From Candidatus Eiseniibacteriota bacterium (GTDB lineage: Bacteria; Eisenbacteria; RBG-16-71-46), in the NCBI GenBank assembly GCA_021414165.1, contig JAIOPA010000411.1:1-6433 (forward strand): 6,433 nucleotides of DNA, written 5' to 3'. Positions 1-5,284 of this stretch are shown here, one piece after another. Both the position numbers and the translations under genes were made by a program. The notes under the pieces are model-generated. The model saw only the letters and a list, made by a program, of their open reading frames with translations. It was not told the DNA's origin and searched no databases. Position 1 is the first letter of the stretch. The number at the start of each line of letters is the position of its first letter.

Positions 1-1215
1 GACCGCGAAGCCCATCTTGGCCATCGCGGCACGGCGCGCGCGCGCCTGCTCGTCGTCGTAGATCGCCTGCTGCTGGAGCTGGTTGGGCTTGAGCCCGTAG
101 TTGAAGTCGGGCAGCAGCACGCGCGGCACGGCACGGCCGACGAAGCGCTCGATGCCCGCCAGGTGGCGCTGCTCCTCTGGGGCCATGAGCGTGAATGCGT
201 CACCCGTTGCGTCGGGACGGCCCGCACGGCCGATGCGGTGCACGTAATCCTCGGGGGAGGGCGGCACGTCGAAGTTGACCACGTGCGACACGCCGGCCAA
301 CTCGAGGCCACGCGCGGCCTGATCCGTGGTGACCACGATCTGCAGGCGGCCACGCTTCAGGTCTTCCATGGCGCGCTCGCGCTCCATCTGGCTCTTGCGC
401 TCGTGCAGCGTGGCCACGGCGTAGCCGCGGCGCTCGAGCTGGCGGGCCAGACGGTCGGCGCCTTCGCGCTGACGCGTGAACACGATCGTGCTGCGCACTT
501 CGCCCGCACGCGACAGCAGGCGGTCGAGCAGTTCGATCTTCAAGTGCGAGGGCACGGGGTAGATGGCGTGCGTGATGCCGGGCGCCGGCTGCGGCGACGT
601 GAGGTCCACGCGCACGGGCTCGATCAGCGCTTCCTTGGCGAGGCGGTTCAACTCCGCCGGCATGGTGGCGCTGAACAACAGCGTCTGGCGCGTCTCGGGC
701 AGCAGCTTGAGCAACTTGCGGATGTCACCGGCCTGGCCCACATCGACCATGCGATCGGCTTCATCGAGCACCAGGATCTCGACGTCCTCGAACGAGATGG
801 CCTTGCGCGCATGCAGCTCGAGCAGGCGATCGACCGTGGCGATGAGCACATCGACGCCGGGATCGCGCAGCACGCGCTCCTGCACCGCGATGGGGGCGGC
901 ACCGTGCGACAGCCCCACGCGCAGCTCGGTGAAGCGCGCGAAGTCACGGGCGTGCGCCTCGACCTGCGCGGCATGCTCGCGCGTGGGCGTGAGCACCAGC
1001 GCGCGCAGCTTCTGCGGGCCGTCGAGCAAGCGGGCGAACATCGGCAGCAGGAACGCGCCGGTCTTGCCGGAACCGCTCGGGGCGTTACCGATCAAGTCGT
1101 TGCCCTGCAGGATGACCGGGATGGCCTTGGCCTGGATGGGCGTGGGTTCATTCAAGGCTGCCGCGCGAGTCGCCTGAACGAGCGGCGCGGGCAAGCCCAA
1201 CGTGCTGAACATCAT
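1..1215 (-). CDS. DEAD-box ATP-dependent RNA helicase, C-terminus cut off by window edge
   Basis: Predicted cytoplasmic RNA helicase that uses ATP to unwind RNA duplexes in ribosome assembly, mRNA decay or cold adaptation. I read 405 codons in frame from the ATG at 1215 to base 1. Visible motifs: Q-motif region with EPTPIQ (residues 23-28), Walker A APSGSGKT (45-52), motif Ia PTREHAAQ (77-84), motif II DEAD (151-154), motif III SAT (182-184), motif IV IVFTRQ (244-249), motif V TDQAARGLEL (297-306) and motif VI HRIGRAGR (326-333). After about residue 370 the sequence turns Q/R/A-rich, as in the variable tails of bacterial DEAD-box proteins. Several motifs are atypical: Ia has H for L, the usual TPGR is TVDR (127-130), and the GG motif is not recognisable. 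Start choice: AGGGAG lies six bases upstream of 1215. An in-frame ATG at 1413 exists, but the added 65 codons have clearly lower third-position G+C (about two thirds). The family call is firm; the subfamily (RhlE-, DeaD- or CshA-like) is not. Confidence 0.93.
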   Translation of the reverse strand, partial: MMFSTLGLPAPLVQATRAAALNEPTPIQAKAIPVILQGNDLIGNAPSGSGKTGAFLLPMFARLLDGPQKLRALVLTPTREHAAQVEAHARDFARFTELRVGLSHGAAPIAVQERVLRDPGVDVLIATVDRLLELHARKAISFEDVEILVLDEADRMVDVGQAGDIRKLLKLLPETRQTLLFSATMPAELNRLAKEALIEPVRVDLTSPQPAPGITHAIYPVPSHLKIELLDRLLSRAGEVRSTIVFTRQREGADRLARQLERRGYAVATLHERKSQMERERAMEDLKRGRLQIVVTTDQAARGLELAGVSHVVNFDVPPSPEDYVHRIGRAGRPDATGDAFTLMAPEEQRHLAGIERFVGRAVPRVLLPDFNYGLKPNQLQQQAIYDDEQARARRAAMAKMGFAV

Positions 1216-1413
1216 GAGTGACTCCCTGGGGGGCTTCGTAGCATCGGGGGCCCGGGGCGCGACATCCGCGCCGGCGGCAGGCCGGATAGGTTCGGTGGGA
1301 AGAATGGAGGATACGGCCGCAGTGACCGGCGGTTCAACGGAAACCTTGACCGGTTGCGGACTTACGACGCGCGGAAGTTCAGCGCCAACAGACGACTGGA
1401 GGACGGTGCTCAT
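1216..1413 (-). other. Probable untranslated leader of the helicase gene, with a GC hairpin
   Basis: These 198 bases are open in the helicase frame and begin with ATG, so they could encode a 66-residue Pro/Ala/Val-rich extension. I favour an untranslated leader. Third codon positions are about two thirds G/C, whereas the helicase body is nearly all G/C, and the better ribosome binding site is at the downstream ATG. The leader holds a perfect hairpin at 1256-1272 (GGCGCG, loop ACATC, CGCGCC on the plus strand), about 40 bases before the start codon. Long structured leaders are known for some cold-regulated DEAD-box helicase genes; whether this is one is inference. Confidence 0.4.
1222..1227 (-). 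promoter_or_regulatory. Ribosome binding site that decides the helicase start
   Basis: On the minus strand the sequence is AGGGAG, followed by six bases and then ATGATG. It is a good Shine-Dalgarno match at normal spacing. The competing in-frame ATG at 1413 has only a weak GTGGG-like run before it. This favours translation from 1215 (or the second ATG at 1212). Confidence 0.6.
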
Positions 1414-1442
1414 CTTATGGCCCACTATGCATCTAGCCACTT

Positions 1443-1487
1443 TGTCAGATGACAGGGTCCGGCAATCCCAGTGTCAGCGTTGTGACA
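1443..1487. promoter_or_regulatory. Two TGTCA/TGACA inverted repeats upstream of the helicase gene
   Basis: The first site, 1443-1454, reads TGTCA-GA-TGACA. The second, 1472-1487, reads TGTCA-GCGTTG-TGACA. The same five-base half-site therefore occurs four times within 45 bases, in two face-to-face pairs. They lie between the end of mutM and the start of the helicase transcript, where a dimeric repressor or activator would bind. Spacer lengths differ (2 and 6 bases), so they are not two identical operators. The local base composition is also less G+C-rich than the genes. I cannot name the regulator. Confidence 0.4.
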
Positions 1488-1489
1488 AG

Positions 1490-1506
1490 CGCGGGTACCG
1501 CCCGCG
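1490..1506 (-). terminator. Small GC hairpin just after mutM, possible weak terminator
   Basis: A 6-bp perfect stem, CGCGGG and CCCGCG, encloses a five-base loop, three bases beyond the mutM stop codon. On the minus strand it is followed by CTTGTC, not a real U-tract, so it is at best a weak factor-independent terminator. It also abuts the TGTCA/TGACA repeat ending at 1487 and could be part of that regulatory site. Confidence 0.3.
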
Positions 1507-1508
1507 GA

Positions 1509-2396
1509 TCAGCGGGCCAACCGCTTCTCCTTCGGGCGAACGGTCTTCGGAGTCGTGGTGGCGCGCCTGGGCTGGCAGGTGGGGCACAGGTAGGTGGCGC
1601 GTCCGGTCTGCACCATGCGCACGATGGGCGTGCCACACGCGCGGCACGGCTCGCCTTTCCGGTCGTACACGAGCAGCTGATCGCCATACTGCCCGGGCTC
1701 GTTCCAGATGGTGCGGTAGGTCGAGAACGTGGTGCCCATGCGCGCGATGCTCTCCTCGAGCACCAACGGGATCTCGATCGCGAGCCGCGCCCATTCGTCA
1801 GCGGTGAGCCGGCCGGCGAGCCGCGCGGGGTGGATGCGCGTCCTGAACAGCACCTCGCTCGCATAGATGTTGCCCACGCCCGCGATCTTGCGCTGATCGA
1901 GCAGCCACGACTTGATGCTCGTGCGCGCACCGTGTGCGGCGGCACGCAGCGCCTCGCCATCGCGGCGCTCGGCGAGCGGATCGGGGCCGAGCAGCTTGAG
2001 TGATGCATCGCGCGAGAGTTGGTCGCGCTCGACCACACGCAGCATGCCGAAGCGTCGCACGTCCTCGTACCAGAGCGTGCCGCCGCGCTCGAAGCCGAGC
2101 TTCAGGTGCACGTGCACGAGCGACTCGTCGGGTTCGCGGCCCTTGGGATACCAGAGCCAACGCCCGCTCATGCCGAGGTGCGAGAGCAGCGTGTCGCCGT
2201 CGGCGAAGTCGAGCAGTAGGAACTTGCCGGTGCGCCGGGGTTCGGCGAACACCCGTCGTTCGAGCTTCTTGGGCAGCGTGCCCAGCGCCTGCGTGCGCAG
2301 CCGCTTGTTCGACACCTCGGCGCGCACGATGCGCTGGCCGGGGATCGCGGTCGCCAGCATGCGGCGTACGGTCTCGACCTCGGGGAGTTCGGGCAT
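1509..2396 (-). CDS. mutM: Formamidopyrimidine-DNA glycosylase (8-oxoguanine DNA glycosylase/AP lyase)
   Basis: Base excision repair enzyme that removes 8-oxoguanine and formamidopyrimidines from oxidised DNA and then cleaves the abasic site by beta,delta-elimination. The protein has 295 residues, slightly longer than the roughly 270 usual for the family because of a basic tail after residue 275. It begins MPELPEVETV: in this family Met1 is removed and Pro2 becomes the Schiff-base nucleophile, with Glu3 as acid. This is why I place the start at the ATG at 2396 rather than the in-frame GTG at 2402. Other hallmarks are the catalytic hairpin lysine in RTGK (Lys58), HLGMSGRW with Met76, DVRRFG (112-117), helix-two-turn-helix VGNIYASEVLF with Asn176, and a C-terminal zinc finger with Cys251, Cys254, Cys271, Cys274 and Arg266 in its loop. 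All key residues are present, so it should be active. No clear Shine-Dalgarno precedes the ATG. The divergent aminotransferase starts 148 bases away. Confidence 0.97.
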   Translation of the reverse strand: MPELPEVETVRRMLATAIPGQRIVRAEVSNKRLRTQALGTLPKKLERRVFAEPRRTGKFLLLDFADGDTLLSHLGMSGRWLWYPKGREPDESLVHVHLKLGFERGGTLWYEDVRRFGMLRVVERDQLSRDASLKLLGPDPLAERRDGEALRAAAHGARTSIKSWLLDQRKIAGVGNIYASEVLFRTRIHPARLAGRLTADEWARLAIEIPLVLEESIARMGTTFSTYRTIWNEPGQYGDQLLVYDRKGEPCRACGTPIVRMVQTGRATYLCPTCQPRRATTTPKTVRPKEKRLAR

Positions 2397-2402
2397 GCGC
2401 AC

Positions 2403-2431
2403 ACGCTCGCGCGCGCTGCGCGCGGCGTCAA
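2403..2431 (-). promoter_or_regulatory. Possible mutM promoter with a CG palindrome in the spacer
   Basis: On the minus strand TTGACG (2431-2426) is a good -35 match. Exactly 17 bases later comes GAGCGT (2408-2403), a poor -10 match that keeps only A at position 2 and T at position 6. Transcription would then begin almost at the mutM ATG (2396). The spacer is filled by CGCGCGC-T-GCGCGCG (2410-2424), seven-base arms around one T. This is a weak prediction because the -10 is poor and CG runs are common in such DNA. Confidence 0.25.
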
Positions 2432-2494
2432 ACGTTCGCGCCGCCGAAGGCTGTTCGGCGCGGGGATTCCCGCTGCGGGCGCGGTGCGGGTTGG

Positions 2495-2506
2495 GTTAGC
2501 CTGCGC
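2495..2506 (+). promoter_or_regulatory. Candidate -10 region of the aminotransferase gene
   Basis: GTTAGCCTGCGC contains TAGCCT (2497-2502), which fits a TAnnnT -10 core and ends 42 bases before the GTG start. No good -35 is visible 16 to 18 bases upstream. Support comes from a near-identical sequence (GTTAGGCTGCGC, 11 of 12 bases) on the minus strand upstream of argJ at 5161-5150. Confidence 0.3.
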
Positions 2507-2534
2507 TACTCGCAGCCCTTGCCGCACGCCCCTC

Positions 2535-2540
2535 AGGAGG
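2535..2540 (+). promoter_or_regulatory. Consensus Shine-Dalgarno that sets a GTG start
   Basis: AGGAGG, the full consensus, is followed by four bases and then GTG at 2545. It selects this GTG over the downstream in-frame ATG at 2590, which has no such signal. The same four-base spacing recurs at murQ (AGGAG at 5276-5280 before the ATG at 5285), which suggests short spacing is normal here. Confidence 0.75.
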
Positions 2541-2544
2541 TCCT

Positions 2545-3744
2545 GTGTCCGTCACCACGAGCACGCCGTCGCACACGTTCGGCCGCAGCATGCTGTCGCA
2601 CTGGTATCTGGACCCGGCGCTCACGTACTTGAACCACGGCACGGTGGGCGCGGTGCCCAAGCGCGTGCTCGACGCACAGCGCGCGATCACCGAGCAGATC
2701 GAGCGCGAGCCAGCGCGCTTCCTCATCCGAGAACTGGCCGACGTGAAGCAGTTCGTGCTCGAGGGTCCGTCGCGCATGCGCGCGGCCCTGGCCCCGATCG
2801 CCGAGTTCGTGCGCGCGCGCGTCGATGACCTGGCGTTCGTGGATAACGCGAGCACGGGCGTGAACGCCGTGCTGCGCTCGTTCGACTTCGCACCGGGCGA
2901 CGAGATCCTGGTGACCGATCATGGCTACGGTGCGGTCACCATGACGGCCGAGTACGTGGCGAGCCGCACGGGCGCTCGCGTGGTCAAGGTGGCGCTGCCG
3001 TACCCGGACACCGATGCGGCGCGCATCCGAGACGCGGTGATCGGCGCGCTCGGGGCCAAGACGCGCATGCTGGTGATCGATCACCTCACGGCACCCTCGG
3101 CGCTCATCCTGCCGGTGGCCGAGATCGCCGCCGCATGCCGCGCGCGTGGCATCGCCACGCTGGTCGATGGCGCGCACGCGCCGGGCATGATCGACCTGGA
3201 TCTGCCGGCGCTTGGCGTCGACTTCTGGGTGGGCAATCTGCACAAGTGGGCGATGAGCCCGCGCTCATGCGCGATCCTGTGGGCCGCACCCGAGCGGCAG
3301 AAGGCGCTGCACCCGGCGGTGATCTCGTGGGGCTACACCATGGGCATGGCCGCCGAGTTCGATCTGCAGGGTACGCGCGACCCCGGCCCGTACCTGGCCG
3401 CACCCGAGGGCTTGGCGTTCATGCGTGAACTCGGACTCGATGCGATGCGTGCCTACAACCATTCACTGGTGTGGCGCGCGGCCACCGAGTTCACGCGGGC
3501 GTGGGGCACGAGCGTGCCCGCGCCCGAATCGATGTACGGCAGCATGGTCACCGTGCTGCTGCCGGAGTCATTCGGCACCACCGGCGATGCGGCGTTGGCG
3601 CTCAAGAACCGGTTGCTGTTCGAGCACCGCATCGAGACGCAGGTCGGCACGATCGGCGGCCGCATCTCGTTGCGCCTCGCCGCGCAGGTCTACAACGAGT
3701 GGAGCGACTTCGAGAAGCTGTTCGCCGCACTCGGCAAGAAGTAG
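2545..3744 (+). CDS. Class V aminotransferase-fold PLP enzyme, isopenicillin-N-epimerase-like
   Basis: A 399-residue fold-type I PLP enzyme of the aminotransferase class V family. The family covers transaminases, cysteine desulfurases, C-S lyases and epimerases, so substrate and reaction are not determined here. Visible features: LNHGTVGAVPKRV (29-41), typical of the N-terminus of the CefD/EgtE-like branch; the cofactor-contact region NASTGVN (101-107); HGYGAV (126-131) where these enzymes stack on the PLP ring; VDGAHAPG with Asp208 for the pyridine nitrogen; GNLHKW with Lys234 as the Schiff-base lysine; EFDLQGTRDP (271-280); and GGRISLRL near the C-terminus with Arg377 as the likely carboxylate binder. 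All catalytic positions are present and the length is normal. There is no signal peptide, so it is probably cytosolic. It begins with GTG after a consensus ribosome binding site. It stands alone: divergent from mutM and convergent with argJ, so the neighbours give no functional clue. Isopenicillin N epimerase itself is unlikely without beta-lactam genes nearby. Confidence 0.9.
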   Translation: MSVTTSTPSHTFGRSMLSHWYLDPALTYLNHGTVGAVPKRVLDAQRAITEQIEREPARFLIRELADVKQFVLEGPSRMRAALAPIAEFVRARVDDLAFVDNASTGVNAVLRSFDFAPGDEILVTDHGYGAVTMTAEYVASRTGARVVKVALPYPDTDAARIRDAVIGALGAKTRMLVIDHLTAPSALILPVAEIAAACRARGIATLVDGAHAPGMIDLDLPALGVDFWVGNLHKWAMSPRSCAILWAAPERQKALHPAVISWGYTMGMAAEFDLQGTRDPGPYLAAPEGLAFMRELGLDAMRAYNHSLVWRAATEFTRAWGTSVPAPESMYGSMVTVLLPESFGTTGDAALALKNRLLFEHRIETQVGTIGGRISLRLAAQVYNEWSDFEKLFAALGKK

Positions 3745-3774
3745 GCGAGGGGCTGCGCCAACGCAGGTGGCCAG

Positions 3775-3798
3775 TTCACTCGCCCCGGGGCGAGTGAA
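3775..3798. terminator. Perfect 24-bp palindrome between convergent genes, likely bidirectional terminator
   Basis: TTCACTCGCCCC is followed directly by its exact reverse complement, giving a stem of about 10 bp with a CCGG tetraloop on either strand. Beyond a G-T pair and two mismatches, TGGC (3768-3771) can pair with GCCA (3802-3805), lengthening the structure. It sits in the 97-base gap between the aminotransferase stop (3744) and the argJ stop (3842), where transcripts from both sides converge. There is no T-run on either side, so it is not a textbook intrinsic terminator. A hairpin that blocks or stabilises 3' ends is the best reading. Confidence 0.6.
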
Positions 3799-3841
3799 TG
3801 TGCCAACTCAACTGCCGTGACAGCAGCGCGAGCGAGCAGGG

Positions 3842-5074
3842 CTACGTCGTGTAGTCCGCGTTCACGCGCACGTACTCGGCGGACAGGTCGCAGGTCCACA
3901 CCACGGCGGTGTGCGAGCCCAGGCCCAGATCGAGATGCACGATCGCGGGGTCCTGGCGCAGCAGTTCCGACGCGCGCGTCTCGTCGAACGGCACGGGTAG
4001 GCCGCGGTCGAGCAACTGGATCGCGTCGCCCTCGCCGAACCAGAGGCGCACGCGCTCGGGTTCGATGGGTTCGCCGCTGTAGCCGGCGGCGGCCAGGATG
4101 CGGCCCCAGTTGGGGTCGTTGCCGTGGATCGCGGTCTTCACGAGCGGCGAGCAGGCGATGGAATCGCCCACGCGATGCGACTGCTTCTCGCTGGCGCCAC
4201 CCGTGATGCGCAACTCCACCAAGCGCGTGGCGCCCTCGCCATCGCGCGCGATCTGGCGGGCGAGCGAGCCGCACACCTCGGTGAGCGCAGCCACGAACGC
4301 GGTCTCGCTCGCGTCATCGATCGTGGCACCCGATGCGCCCGAGGCCAGCACGAGCACGGTGTCGTTGGTGCTCATGTCGCCATCGACCGAGATGCGGTTG
4401 AAGCTGCGCTCCACCGCGGCGCGCAGTGCGCGGTCGAGCCGCACGGAGTCCACGCGCGCATCGGTGGTCACCACGCTCAACATGGTGGCCATGTTGGGGT
4501 GGATCATGCCGGCGCCCTTGGCGAAGCCGGCCACGCGCACAGTGTGGCCGCCCACGGTCAACTCGGCCTCGGCGAGCTTGGCCACGGTGTCGGTGGTCAT
4601 GATCGCGCGCGCGGCATCGCCGTTCGTGCGCAGTGCGGCATCGCTCATGAGCACCTGCACGCCGCGTGCGATCTTGTCCATGTCCAGGAAGCGGCCGATC
4701 ACGCCGGTCGAGAGCACCAGCATCTCGTCGTCCGCGGCACCGATGGCCTTGGCACCGGTCGCGCGCATGCTGCGTGCATCGGCCAGGCCGCGCTCGCCGG
4801 TCACGGCGTTCGCGCAGCCCGAGTTGTAGAGCACGCCACGCACGCGCGCGGCCGCCGAACCCAGCGTGTCGCGGCAGACCTGCACGGGGGCGGCCTGCAC
4901 GCGGTTCGTGGTGAACACGCCCGCCGCGCTGCAGGGCGTGTCGCTCCACACCAGACCCAGATCGAGGTTGCCGCTCACCTTGAGTCCGCAGGCGGTGGCG
5001 GCACTGTGGAAGCCGGCGGCCAGGCGGAAGTTCTCGAGCGTGGGGCGCGTGGGGGACAGGCTGGAGGCGGACAT
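3842..5074 (-). CDS. argJ: Bifunctional glutamate N-acetyltransferase / amino-acid acetyltransferase
   Basis: Arginine biosynthesis enzyme. It transfers the acetyl group from N-acetylornithine to glutamate, giving ornithine and N-acetylglutamate (the recycling step). Bifunctional members also make N-acetylglutamate from acetyl-CoA. The 410-residue length is normal. Hallmarks: AAGVFTTNRVQAAPV (50-64), the oxyanion-hole motif STGVIG (122-127), and KGAGMIHPNMATML with Thr197. Thr197 is where the precursor cleaves itself into alpha and beta chains and which then acts as nucleophile. Others are SVDGDMSTND (229-238), RDGEGATRL (277-285), HGNDPNWGRI (317-326) and the canonical C-terminus YVRVNADYTT. 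Start: the ATG at 5074 has GGAG six bases upstream. The frame stays open further upstream, but that region carries a 14-bp tandem repeat and then runs antisense through murQ, so it is not coding. No other arg gene is in the window. Whether this copy is mono- or bifunctional cannot be read from the sequence. Confidence 0.97.
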   Translation of the reverse strand: MSASSLSPTRPTLENFRLAAGFHSAATACGLKVSGNLDLGLVWSDTPCSAAGVFTTNRVQAAPVQVCRDTLGSAAARVRGVLYNSGCANAVTGERGLADARSMRATGAKAIGAADDEMLVLSTGVIGRFLDMDKIARGVQVLMSDAALRTNGDAARAIMTTDTVAKLAEAELTVGGHTVRVAGFAKGAGMIHPNMATMLSVVTTDARVDSVRLDRALRAAVERSFNRISVDGDMSTNDTVLVLASGASGATIDDASETAFVAALTEVCGSLARQIARDGEGATRLVELRITGGASEKQSHRVGDSIACSPLVKTAIHGNDPNWGRILAAAGYSGEPIEPERVRLWFGEGDAIQLLDRGLPVPFDETRASELLRQDPAIVHLDLGLGSHTAVVWTCDLSAEYVRVNADYTT

Positions 5075-5082
5075 GCGGGGCT

Positions 5083-5123
5083 CCAAGAAAAGGCTGCCAA
5101 GAAAAGGCTGCAAGGAGAGGGTT
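5083..5123 (-). repeat. Tandem 14-bp repeat in the argJ leader
   Basis: CCAAGAAAAGGCTG occurs twice with no gap and no mismatch (5083-5096 and 5097-5110). A decayed third copy follows at 5111-5123, matching at 9 of 13 positions. On the argJ-sense strand each unit reads CAGCCTTTTCTTGG, a pyrimidine-rich block ending in a purine run. The copy nearest the gene leads directly into TTGGAG, the argJ ribosome binding site. The unit length is not a multiple of three, which argues the region is untranslated. Confidence 0.75.
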
Positions 5124-5143
5124 CCAACAGAAGCATGGGCGGC

Positions 5144-5175
5144 GGACCCGCGCAGCCTAACGCGCGAGCGGGTCC
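5144..5175. promoter_or_regulatory. Inverted repeat over a candidate argJ -10 element
   Basis: GGACCCGC (5144-5151) is matched by its exact reverse complement GCGGGTCC (5168-5175), with 16 bases between. On the minus strand the interval holds GTTAGGCTGCGC (5161-5150), whose TAGGCT could be the argJ -10 and would give a leader of roughly 75 bases. The arms therefore bracket the putative promoter, as an operator or a transcript 5' hairpin might. No convincing -35 is visible. It does not resemble the classical ARG box. Confidence 0.35.
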
Positions 5176-5215
5176 CCATGCACGCCGGAACCGCACGCCG
5201 GCATGGTTTGCGTGC

Positions 5216-5244
5216 TTGCCGTTCGAGGGGTCGGCTGGCATCCT
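5216..5244 (+). promoter_or_regulatory. Candidate promoter of murQ
   Basis: TTGCCG (5216-5221), a 17-base spacer and CATCCT (5239-5244) make a plausible sigma-70-type promoter ending 40 bases before the murQ ATG. The -35 matches four of six consensus positions and the -10 three of six, so this is a weak to moderate call. The ribosome binding site AGGAG (5276-5280) follows, four bases before the start. Confidence 0.35.
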
Positions 5245-5284
5245 CGCTGCGACCGACACCCTCATTCCGCCACGCAGGAGCGTC

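Noticed and set aside
163..1221. Plus-strand open frame of 352 codons opposite the helicase
   Set aside because: Its His/Arg/Gln/Ala-rich product has no recognisable motif, while the minus strand reads as a full set of DEAD-box motifs.
1211..1413. Helicase start at the upstream ATG (1413)
   Set aside because: There is no good ribosome binding site and third-position G+C is low compared with the gene body. Kept as an alternative, not as the called start.
2397..2402. mutM start at the GTG at 2402, adding two residues
   Set aside because: The enzyme needs Pro as the second residue so that it is the N-terminus after Met removal; only the ATG at 2396 gives that.
2460..2490. GCGGG repeats and a GCGGG-GATT-CCCGC hairpin in the mutM/aminotransferase gap
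   Set aside because: Short G/C-only units arise easily in this base composition, and the spacings between copies (15 and 11) are irregular.
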